NCBI GenBank assembly: GCA_910585255.1
Contig: CAJUEI010000079.1
Location: 8,129-14,986 of the forward strand
Direction: 5' to 3'
Source of the DNA: an uncultured Lachnospiraceae bacterium
Lineage (GTDB): Bacteria > Bacillota > Clostridia > Lachnospirales > Lachnospiraceae
Length of the DNA: 6,858 nt
Shown here: positions 1-5,614 of the stretch, piece after piece
How the letters are laid out: each line of letters opens with the position of its first letter
How positions within the stretch are numbered: position 1 is the first letter of the stretch
Position numbers and translations under genes: made by a program
Notes under the pieces: generated by a model
Told to the model about the DNA's origin: nothing
The model's database searches: none
Seen by the model: the letters and a program-made list of their open reading frames with translations, nothing else

Positions 1-375
1 CCACCGATGCTAGTAATACTATTGGGTAGCTCTATACTCGTTAAAGAACTACATCTAAAAAAAGTATCATCACCAATACTTGTAATACTATTGGGTAGCT
101 CTATACTCGTTAAAGAACTACATCCAGAAAAAGCACCCTCACCAATACTTGTAATACTATTGGGTAGCTCTATACTCGTTAAAGAACTACACTCATAAAA
201 AGCATCCTCACCAATTGAAATAATACTATTGGGTAACTCTATACTCGTTAAAGAACTACACTCATAAAAAGCTCCCCAACCAATTGAAGTAACACTATTG
301 GGAATCTCTATACTAGTTAAAGAACTGCATTTATAAAAAACTCCACCGCCAATTGAAGTAATACTATTTGGAATT
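1..375 (-). repeat. Tandem 69-bp repeats encoding leucine-rich repeats
   Basis: The phrase TCTATACT(C/A)G recurs at 31, 100, 169, 238 and 307, exactly 69 bp apart. Each unit encodes one 23-residue leucine-rich repeat of the partial gene on the minus strand. The three leftmost copies are almost identical at the nucleotide level, and the copies near 300-375 are more diverged. This pattern suggests recent unit duplication from the distal end. Each of the five units contains TTTAAC on the minus strand, within the Ser-Leu-Thr codons. Confidence 0.9.
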
Positions 376-671
376 ATTACATTTTCACCAGTACCATGGT
401 ATGCAATTAAAACACCATTTTCATCGACTTCAAAATCACTTTCTATACTTGTTGTAACAATTTTATCCTCAAAATCAATTGTATCATTCTTATTATATTC
501 TTCTAATTCCTCTTTCGTTTCAAACTCATTTATTTCAGCATCAACTAATACTTCTTCACTCGTCTTTGCATAACTCCTAAAATGAAATGGCAACAAATGA
601 ACAGGAATTGCTTCAAAACTTAATATCGCAGCTAAACTAATTGCTATCCCTTTTTTAACAATTTTTTTCAT
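1..671 (-). CDS. BspA-type leucine-rich-repeat surface protein, C-terminus beyond window
   Basis: This is a secreted or surface leucine-rich-repeat protein of the BspA/LRR_5 type, probably involved in adhesion or host-surface interaction (family-level inference). The ATG at 671-669 follows an AGGAGG site and begins MKKIVKKGIAISLAAILSFE, a signal peptide with likely cleavage after the SYA near residue 35. An acidic region follows (residues 38-80), then the phrase FEVDENGVLIAYHGTGENVI and 23-residue repeats of the form NSITSIGxxAFxxCSSLTSIELP from about residue 100. The frame is open for 223 codons to the left edge, so the protein is partial. It lies 64 bp downstream of the CHAP gene on the same strand. 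Its first 50 residues nearly match that protein's, although the mature parts are unrelated. The repeat family is certain; the biological role is not. Confidence 0.9.
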   Translation of the reverse strand, partial: MKKIVKKGIAISLAAILSFEAIPVHLLPFHFRSYAKTSEEVLVDAEINEFETKEELEEYNKNDTIDFEDKIVTTSIESDFEVDENGVLIAYHGTGENVIIPNSITSIGGGVFYKCSSLTSIEIPNSVTSIGWGAFYECSSLTSIELPNSIISIGEDAFYECSSLTSIELPNSITSIGEGAFSGCSSLTSIELPNSITSIGDDTFFRCSSLTSIELPNSITSIG

Positions 672-695
672 TGTAACCTCCTATGTTTTTCTTAT
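521..695 (-). repeat. Shared 5' leader/signal-peptide repeat, copy 1
   Basis: This stretch aligns without gaps to 1890-2064 (constant offset 1369), with roughly nine of ten bases identical by eye. It covers the ribosome binding site, start codon, signal peptide and first ~50 codons of the leucine-rich-repeat gene. Identity stops abruptly where the two proteins diverge into different modules, as expected of a duplicated or gene-converted secretion leader. Confidence 0.85.
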
Positions 696-735
696 TTTTT
701 TAACCTGCAGAATCTTTTTTATTTTTTCATAACTT

Positions 736-2040
736 TTATGAAATCCAAACTCCATTTTCATCAACAATATAACCATCTGGAGTAACTGTATTAATCAAAC
801 AATCTCCATTTTTTACATCTAGGTAATACCAATGATTATTCCAATATATCCAGCCGGTTTTCATATCTCCGTTTGCAGGATCGAAATAATACCATTTCCC
901 ATTGATCCACTGCCAGTCCGTTTTCATATCTCCATTTACTGTATCCAGATAATACCACCGACCGTTTACAAACTGCCAATCCGTTGCCATTGCACAGCTT
1001 TCTAATAAATAATACCATTTCCCTGACAACTGTAACCAACCCACTTTTAACAGTTCATCTGCTCCTGCATAATACCATATATTCTGATCCTGAATCCATT
1101 CATTCCTTGCAACAGTTCCATCTGTTTTCCAAAACTTCTTTCCAAATCCACTGGATTGTATCCCTACTTGATAGGCAGGTTGTAATGAACTTGATTTTCG
1201 ATCGCTGTCATGACTGGAACTGCTACTTTCTTCATTAGGAAGATTATTGTTATCTGGCTGTTCCGGTTTATTATATTCTCCATCATAATCCGGCTTGCAG
1301 ATACCATGAATCGTTTCTATTGGACAAATTTTCTCTTCTACTGAATCATTACTATTTCCAGATATATAAAGAATTTTTCCGTTTTTTATGCCAACAAATA
1401 ATCCGGTATGATCTGCTCCATTGCTATAATCTCCATTCGTTTCCTTTAAAATAATATCTCCCGGTTTCAACTCCTCCAATGATATCATTTCTGCATGACT
1501 GCTTCCATAGCCGCTTACCTTTGGACTAATTCCTCCTTCTAAAAAATAAAAACGTCCTATTTCAGAATAATACTTATGAAATGCACGTGAACTTCTTTTT
1601 TTTGGAAATATTGTTTCTGGAATTCCAGCCTGATAAGCACACCATGAAGCAAACTCTGAGCACCAAGCCTGCTTTTCATCTCCTGCCCATGCCCCAAATA
1701 AAGTAGAGCCGTCTTCTGCTTCTTCATATCCTAGCTGGGATTCAGCAACTGCTATAATATCCTCTCTCCAATTTCCTGTTAATTCAGGCAGCAAAAATGC
1801 CTCTTGATAACTCTTCTCTCCTAAAAGAATTTTTTCTGATAACGGAGAGCGTGTAGAAGAACTTTTATCATAAAATTCCTCTTCTATTTCAAGCTTATTT
1901 ATTTCAACATCAACAAATACTTCCTCACTTGTCTTTGCATAACTCCTAAAATAAAGTGGCAATAAATGAACAGGAATTACTTCAAAACTTAATACCGCAG
2001 CCAAAGTAATTGCTATCCCCTTTTTTACAATTTTTTTCAT
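736..2040 (-). CDS. Secreted CHAP-domain peptidoglycan hydrolase with cell-wall-binding repeats
   Basis: This is a 434-residue exported protein, probably a cell-wall amidase or endopeptidase. ATG follows AGGAGG, and residues 1-35 form a signal peptide ending SYA. A CHAP domain spans about residues 85-250. It has the catalytic cysteine in QAWCSEFASWC (Cys127), the histidine in ADHTGLFVG (His211) and a polar residue in YISGNS (Asn229), which fits the Cys-His-Asn/Glu arrangement of the family. A Ser/Asn/Pro-rich linker covers about 255-290. From about 300 to 410 there are five or so aromatic repeats of the type W..INGKWYYFDPANGDMKTGW, the choline/glucan-type cell-wall-binding repeat. The cap is DGYIVDENGVWIS. 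Such proteins cleave peptide bonds in peptidoglycan while the repeats anchor them to the wall; the exact bond cut is unknown. The leucine-rich-repeat gene follows on the same strand with no evident terminator between. Confidence 0.93.
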   Translation of the reverse strand: MKKIVKKGIAITLAAVLSFEVIPVHLLPLYFRSYAKTSEEVFVDVEINKLEIEEEFYDKSSSTRSPLSEKILLGEKSYQEAFLLPELTGNWREDIIAVAESQLGYEEAEDGSTLFGAWAGDEKQAWCSEFASWCAYQAGIPETIFPKKRSSRAFHKYYSEIGRFYFLEGGISPKVSGYGSSHAEMISLEELKPGDIILKETNGDYSNGADHTGLFVGIKNGKILYISGNSNDSVEEKICPIETIHGICKPDYDGEYNKPEQPDNNNLPNEESSSSSHDSDRKSSSLQPAYQVGIQSSGFGKKFWKTDGTVARNEWIQDQNIWYYAGADELLKVGWLQLSGKWYYLLESCAMATDWQFVNGRWYYLDTVNGDMKTDWQWINGKWYYFDPANGDMKTGWIYWNNHWYYLDVKNGDCLINTVTPDGYIVDENGVWIS

Positions 2041-2064
2041 TTTAACCTCCTATGTTTTTCTTAT
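1890..2064 (-). repeat. Shared 5' leader/signal-peptide repeat, copy 2
   Basis: This is the partner of 521-695. It holds the ribosome binding site, start and signal region of the CHAP gene, ending around the codons for EINKLE. The matching protein segments differ at only a few positions (for example ISLAAILSFEAIP versus ITLAAVLSFEVIP). The broken third surface gene at 3204 has a different leader (MKKYYKKRFAISLVTLLMLG), so it is not part of this duplication. Confidence 0.85.
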
Positions 2065-2236
2065 CCTTTTTAAAGAAATACTTCATTTCTATCGTTCCTT
2101 TGTTAAATTCATAACATTTGCTATATCCAAATAAAACATCATTTGTAAAAAATGTAATAGAAACACGCTTTCTATGTACCAGCATTAATAATTAGTCATA
2201 GATTACCTGTCTTCTAAAAATTAACAGACCATAGTA

Positions 2237-3204
2237 TTATTCGATCCATGCACCATTTTGTTCTACCTGATATCCATCTGATGACAGTTGCCATATCGCC
2301 ATTTTCATCTAAATAATACCATTTCTGATTATTATACATCCATCCAACTGCCATATAACCCGTTTTTTGAAAAAAATATCACTTGCCATTAATCTGTTGC
2401 CATTTATTTGTAGAGTAACTATTATCTGTATTTTTATATCATCAACCAGCACTATCCTTGATCCATTCACCTGTAACAGAGTTCTTATATTAGTAACAGT
2501 ATAATTTAAGTTTGAACTATTATTTACCAATGATTGATTTTCTGAAAGCTCTAAATCACTACTAGGATCAACATAGTGATAAGGAATATCATCAAAATAT
2601 GCATATTCTTCAACCCAAGAACCAATTTCACAGTAAATCATTAATTTCTCTCTGTAATTATACAAAGCCCCTTTCGCTATATTAGGGTTTCCTGGAAACA
2701 ATCCTTTCCAAACTGGTACATCTATCAAAAATAACTTCTTCTATAAGAATGAAGTCCTTTTGAAAGAGTGATGTCTTTCAAACTACTGCATCCCCGAAAA
2801 GCAACTTTTCTCATACTGGTAACTCCCCTTGATAAAGTTACATTTGGTCAAAAGAAATTCGGAATCCGCTCCGCTACTTCCTCATAATCCTATGCTGCTA
2901 TCGCAACTTGTCAGATGGGGCTTGCACCCCACCTGACACAAGGAAGTCCCCAAACCCACCGCTTTCGCCTTTACAGCTTAGAAGCGGGGGACTTCCTTGA
3001 TAGGTTAAACTACTGCAATTTTCAAATGCATCATTTTCTATGCTGATAAGACTTTCCGAAAAAGTTATTTTTGTTAGATCACTACAATCAGAAAAAGCAT
3101 AATTTTCTATCTGGGTAATCCCTTTTGACATTCACAGAAGTTGTTCCCAACATTAACAAAGTTACCAAACTTATTGCGAACCTTTTCTTATAATATTTTT
3201 TCAT
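2237..3204 (-). pseudogene. Degraded leucine-rich-repeat/cell-wall-binding surface protein
   Basis: Remnant of a secreted protein: signal peptide, leucine-rich repeats, linker, cell-wall-binding repeats. ATG at 3204 follows AGGAGG and encodes MKKYYKKRFAISLVTLLMLG, but that frame stops at 3088. Repeats resume in another frame from about 3131 (GITQIENYAFSDCSDLT, then SIENDAFENCSSLT), where the 158-bp insertion at 2846-3003 interrupts them. Beyond it the frame continues as NVTLSRGVTSMRKVAFRGCS and stops near 2725. Another frame gives IFDRCTSLERIV, and a third gives FPGNPNIAKGALYNYREKL through IPYHYVD. The end (about 2480-2237) reads VTGEWIKDSAG, then NKWQQINGK and VGWMYNNQKWYYLDENGDMA, with TGA at 2444, 2441 and 2381 where tryptophan is expected. 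After one more frame change comes QLSSDGYQVEQNGAWIE and a stop at 2237. Its cap matches that of the neighbouring CHAP protein. It is clearly non-functional as one protein. Confidence 0.88.
2846..3003 (-). mobile_element. IS200/IS605-like non-autonomous element (possible omega-RNA remnant)
   Basis: This 158-bp insertion interrupts a leucine-rich repeat. On the minus strand it sits immediately 3' of TTTAAC, starts CTATCAAGGAAG and ends TTTGAC(C). Removing it rejoins the reading frame as CSSLT-NVTLS, exactly the expected repeat, with no target duplication. That is how single-strand IS200/IS605 transposition behaves. It contains a 13-bp perfect stem (2939-2951 with 2987-2999) and a second stem with one mismatch (2909-2920 with 2927-2938). 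No transposase or TnpB gene is present. The part toward the right end (minus strand) may derive from the end of a tnpB/omega-RNA unit; this is inference. The palindromic ends also resemble those of miniature elements derived from this family. Confidence 0.72.
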
Positions 3205-3485
3205 TTTCAACCTCCTAAATTTTTCATTTTTATTTATATAAACCTTTTTCATCTTCTAATATATAATAATCTCTCGAAATCTTTAGATTTGATATGACAT
3301 TCTCTTTTATTAAAAATATTATACATTATACTCTTTCTTCTAAGATAGAATTTTCAATTAAAAACGATTTTATTAATGCGAATATTATTAATCTCTTTTA
3401 ACACTTATTACAACTACTATATACAATCAAGTAACACTTTCACATAATTTTTCTGATTTTGTACATTCTAATCATAGATTTCTGA
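3205..3485. other. AT-rich intergenic region upstream of the broken surface gene
   Basis: No convincing gene is present. On the minus strand there are two TATAAT hexamers (3318-3323 and 3325-3330). The nearest -35-like TTGAAA (3352-3357) is 21 bp from the closer hexamer, so any promoter here is weak or differently arranged. There is no hairpin followed by a T-run for transcripts arriving from the integrase gene. Confidence 0.5.
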
Positions 3486-3512
3486 TTTCGCAGATTGTTA
3501 TAATCTGCGAAA
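3486..3512 (+). repeat. 27-bp inverted site, left border of the integrase cassette
   Basis: The site has an 11-bp arm TTTCGCAGATT, a centre GTTAT and an 11-bp arm AATCTGCGAAA. Its exact reverse complement occurs at 4915-4941. Two inverted recombinase-binding arms around a short asymmetric centre match the layout of a tyrosine-recombinase crossover site. On neither strand is the hairpin followed by a T-run, so it is not a good terminator. Confidence 0.85.
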
Positions 3513-3545
3513 AAATATCCTTTTATCCAGTAAATTCAACATTTA

Positions 3546-4718
3546 TCAATCAGTCTGACCCACATATTGACCATAAATAGCAGATAAAGAATTCATTTGC
3601 TGACGTTTCATTTCTATAGTTGGATGCATATAACAGTTTAACGTAGTCTTAATATCGGAATGTCCTAATATCTCACTAATACTTTTTATATCCATCCCAC
3701 TATTGATACAATTTGTTGCAAAAGTATGCCGGAGGATATGAAAATTTTTCTTTTCAATCCCTGACATTTGTAAATATCTTTGAAATTTATTTTGATAGGT
3801 TCTTGGCTCCATAGGTTTATCCTCATTTATCACATACTTTTTGGTACAATTCCCATAAGACAACAATAAAGTTATCATTTCATCAGATAAGGGAATTTCT
3901 CGTTTCGAAAAAATACTTTTTGGTTTCCCTTCCAGAAGTATCGTTTTTGTATCATACCCCTCTACTACAATTCGTTGTACCGTTGTATTGACATATAAGA
4001 CCTTTCTTTTTCGATCCATATCTGCCCATTTTAGAGCACAAATCTCACCTAAACGCAAGCCAGTAGAAAGACAAAGGACAATTCCCGCCTTATAAATATC
4101 CATTTCTTTATATAAATACTGAAATAGTTTCGTTTGTTCTATCTGATTGAGAACCTCCACCAGCTTTTTCTCTGTTTTTGGTTTCGGATAAGAATATCGA
4201 AGCAATTTCATCTGATAATGAGAAACCGCATACGCAAAAATTTGATTTAAAACACAAGAAATACTCTTTTTTACACTATCGGATAGCATTTCCTTTTCAT
4301 CGTTCTGAAACATTTCTTCCAAAACACGTTCTTCTAATTTGGAAAAAGAACATTCCTCCAATTTTTCTTGTATATATTTCCTATAAATAAAATGATATTT
4401 AATATAAGTTGCATACTTTTTGGTTCGTTCTACCATACTCAACCACTCTTCTGCTACAGCATGAAAAGAAATTTCTGTATCCGATAACCCATCCAAACAA
4501 TATTTTTTTTCCAAATTAGAGTGTTCTTCTGCAGTAAAATCTTTCTGTCCACACTCTGTAGATGCTTTTGCAACAATTAGCTTTTCTTTTATTTCTCCAT
4601 AACTTTTCGCATAGACAGAATGTATTTTATTTTTTCCTGATTCTAAATCGAATTCATAATATCTGCCTTCCCAACGTCCATCTTTCCTTTTTCGAATATT
4701 TTCACCACGTCTTGGCAT
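3546..4718 (-). CDS. Tyrosine-family site-specific recombinase (integrase)
   Basis: This is a 390-residue tyrosine recombinase of the Tn916/phage integrase type, catalysing strand exchange at short DNA sites. ATG follows GGAGGAG. Residues 1-50 (MPRRGENIRKRKDGRWEGRY onward) resemble the N-terminal arm-type DNA-binding domain. A helical core-binding region covers about 80-185, and the catalytic domain runs from about 190. The catalytic set is complete: Arg222 (TGLRLGE), a lysine near 265-272 (GKPKSIFSKRE), His327 and Arg330 (HILRHTF), His353 (LGHSD) and the nucleophile Tyr363 (NCYMHP). There is no adjacent excisionase, relaxase or phage gene, so it is not obviously driving a larger integrative element. 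It is flanked by exact 27-bp inverted sites and lies beside a surface-protein cluster, which favours a role as a DNA invertase. It could instead be a relic integrase from a lost element. Confidence 0.95.
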   Translation of the reverse strand: MPRRGENIRKRKDGRWEGRYYEFDLESGKNKIHSVYAKSYGEIKEKLIVAKASTECGQKDFTAEEHSNLEKKYCLDGLSDTEISFHAVAEEWLSMVERTKKYATYIKYHFIYRKYIQEKLEECSFSKLEERVLEEMFQNDEKEMLSDSVKKSISCVLNQIFAYAVSHYQMKLLRYSYPKPKTEKKLVEVLNQIEQTKLFQYLYKEMDIYKAGIVLCLSTGLRLGEICALKWADMDRKRKVLYVNTTVQRIVVEGYDTKTILLEGKPKSIFSKREIPLSDEMITLLLSYGNCTKKYVINEDKPMEPRTYQNKFQRYLQMSGIEKKNFHILRHTFATNCINSGMDIKSISEILGHSDIKTTLNCYMHPTIEMKRQQMNSLSAIYGQYVGQTD

Positions 4719-4796
4719 TGTTTCTCCTCCTGACCACTTTTTTGACCCATAATAGAATAAAATTATAAAATTTTGATAACATTTTAATAGAATTTT

Positions 4797-4825
4797 TTTA
4801 TAAATTTTTCATATTTTATTGACAA
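4797..4825 (-). promoter_or_regulatory. Promoter of the integrase gene
   Basis: On the minus strand, TTGTCA (4825-4820) and TATAAA (4802-4797) are separated by 17 bp. Each hexamer differs from the sigma-A consensus at one position. The promoter is 78 bp upstream of the integrase ATG and lies inside the inverted-site boundaries, so it would move with the gene on inversion. Confidence 0.75.
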
Positions 4826-4914
4826 TTTCTCCCTTCACAGATATAATTACTCTCAGATAGATACTATTTTTTTGCAAAAATTGTAATAACAAATATTTTT
4901 TTACCTACAAAAAA

Positions 4915-4941
4915 TTTCGCAGATTATAACAATCTGCGAAA
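4915..4941 (-). repeat. 27-bp inverted site, right border of the integrase cassette
   Basis: On the plus strand this reads arm TTTCGCAGATT, centre ATAAC, arm AATCTGCGAAA, the exact reverse complement of 3486-3512. The centre is asymmetric, so the two sites point toward each other. On the minus strand the hairpin is followed by six T residues. This copy might therefore also act as a terminator for transcription coming from the right. Confidence 0.85.
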
Positions 4942-4973
4942 AAAAAATAGTATTCGACAACTTTCTCGAATAC
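4939..4973 (-). terminator. Bidirectional rho-independent terminator
   Basis: An 8-bp perfect stem (4950-4957 with 4966-4973, arms GTATTCGA and TCGAATAC) has an 8-base loop. On the minus strand it is followed by TA and nine T residues; on the plus strand it is followed by CATTTTT. It would stop transcripts of the DUF4177/membrane-protein operon before the integrase. It would also stop integrase transcripts if the cassette were flipped. The T-run overlaps the right inverted site by three bases. Confidence 0.8.
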
Positions 4974-5072
4974 CATTTTTAGCCAATCTTGATATTTATT
5001 TTTTATTCAACGATTCTATTATTACAATCTATAAATTTTACATTTTGTATCAATTTCTTCTCATTTTGTTCC

Positions 5073-5115
5073 AGTCAAAGGAAATCCGAAATCCGCTCCA
5101 CTACTTCCTTGATAG
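5073..5115 (-). mobile_element. 43-bp relic of the IS200/IS605-like element
   Basis: It again sits directly 3' of TTTAAC on the minus strand (5121-5116), begins CTATCAAGGAAGTAG and ends at TTTGAC(T). It matches both ends of the element at 2846-3003 but lacks its interior. The missing segment lies between two copies of ACTTCCT (2876-2882 and 2991-2997 in the longer copy), so deletion between these short repeats explains it. It is 19 bp past the stop of the 81-residue membrane-protein gene. Confidence 0.68.
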
Positions 5116-5134
5116 GTTAAATTGCCCGTTCCTA

Positions 5135-5380
5135 TTATAATTCATAGGTTTTATTCTTGCTTTCCTTTCGCAGTACAATGCTGCTAATCACGCTGATACC
5201 GCCCAATAACACACAAGATTTTGACGGGAAAAGGATTCCTGCCGCCACCAAACCAGCACCAACAACTAAGTTACATATCATAGCCGCTTTTAACGCTTTC
5301 TTTTTCGGATTGGAAAATTCTACGGAAATTCCCAGTGTGTCATTCAGCTTTTCACAAGCCCGATTTACTTCTTTAATCAT
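5135..5380 (-). CDS. Small two-helix membrane protein, 81 residues
   Basis: Family not recognised. After a charged N-terminal part (residues 1-29, MIKEVNRACEKLNDTLG and PKKKALK) there are two hydrophobic segments, about 30-51 (AAMICNLVVGAGLVAAGILF) and 55-70 (CVLLGGISVISSIVL). A basic tail RKESKNK follows, suggesting a hairpin in the cytoplasmic membrane. AGGAGG overlaps the stop codon of the upstream gene, whose stop is 9 bp before this ATG, so the two are co-transcribed. It is the last gene of the TetR-DUF4177 operon, followed by the 43-bp element relic and the terminator near 4950. No function is assigned. Confidence 0.8.
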   Translation of the reverse strand: MIKEVNRACEKLNDTLGISVEFSNPKKKALKAAMICNLVVGAGLVAAGILFPSKSCVLLGGISVISSIVLRKESKNKTYEL

Positions 5381-5389
5381 TTTTTCCTC

Positions 5390-5614
5390 CTAAAATAATA
5401 ACTGTATGCCGTGATTTACAATAAGCAACACTCCAACGCCTATAACAATCCATAGGGCTGTAATTTTCTTTTCTTTCTCTTTTTTCTTGTTCAGAAACAA
5501 GAAAAGCAATCCCACACCCACAAGACAGATACCAACGATCAATGATACGATTGAATTGGTCCGCATGATTTCCACACTCGGAACGAGTACAAAATCGGGA
5601 ATTGGAAAACTCAT
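5390..5614 (-). CDS. Small two-helix membrane protein, 74 residues
   Basis: The frame is open back to 5725, but the ATG at 5614-5612 is the likely start. It overlaps the DUF4177 stop as ATGA and is preceded by AAAGGGGG. The protein begins MSFPIPDFVLVPSVEIMRTN. It has a hydrophobic helix at about 21-41 (SIVSLIVGICLVGVGLLFLF), a strongly basic loop (KKKEKEKK) and a second helix at about 52-69. The ATGA overlap implies translational coupling to the DUF4177 gene. The pairing with a second small two-helix protein suggests they act together at the membrane (inference). The family is not recognised. Confidence 0.78.
   Translation of the reverse strand: MSFPIPDFVLVPSVEIMRTNSIVSLIVGICLVGVGLLFLFLNKKKEKEKKITALWIVIGVGVLLIVNHGIQLLF

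Larger units (their letters stand above)
3486..4941. other. Putative self-inverting integrase cassette
   Basis: A complete tyrosine recombinase gene with its promoter is bounded by two 27-bp sites in inverted orientation. Tyrosine recombinases acting on inverted sites flip the DNA between them, whereas direct sites give excision. No other gene lies inside, so the predicted outcome is inversion of the recombinase gene itself relative to the surface-protein cluster on the left. The repeats are seen directly; the inversion is inferred. Confidence 0.55.

Noticed and set aside
7..198. Plus-strand open frame with repeated LLGSSILVKELH
   Set aside because: It is the antisense shadow of the 69-bp LRR repeats; periodic DNA keeps the opposite strand open.
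1..375. CRISPR-like regular repeats
   Set aside because: The repeats are 69 bp, in frame, without variable spacers, and encode leucine-rich repeats.
836..1239. Open frames on both strands inside the CHAP gene's wall-binding repeats
   Set aside because: They are shadows of the intact 434-residue gene with no ribosome binding site or recognisable content.
2379..2444. TGA read as tryptophan (alternative code)
   Set aside because: Intact genes here use TGG for tryptophan, and this gene also carries frameshifts and an insertion.
2309..2728. A separate 139-residue protein
   Set aside because: It has no proper start (TTG). Its first half is the end of the leucine-rich region and its second half is the wrong frame of wall-binding repeats, so it is part of the pseudogene.
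2898..3131. A separate 77-residue LRR protein
   Set aside because: Its start lies inside the pseudogene after a frameshift, and its last ~33 residues are translation of the inserted element.
3486..3512. Rho-independent terminator of the integrase gene
   Set aside because: On the minus strand the hairpin is followed by TCAGAAATC, with no T-run.
3486..4941. attL/attR ends of an integrated element
   Set aside because: Integration leaves direct repeats. Here the asymmetric centres are inverted, and there is no cargo besides the integrase. I kept it only as an alternative.
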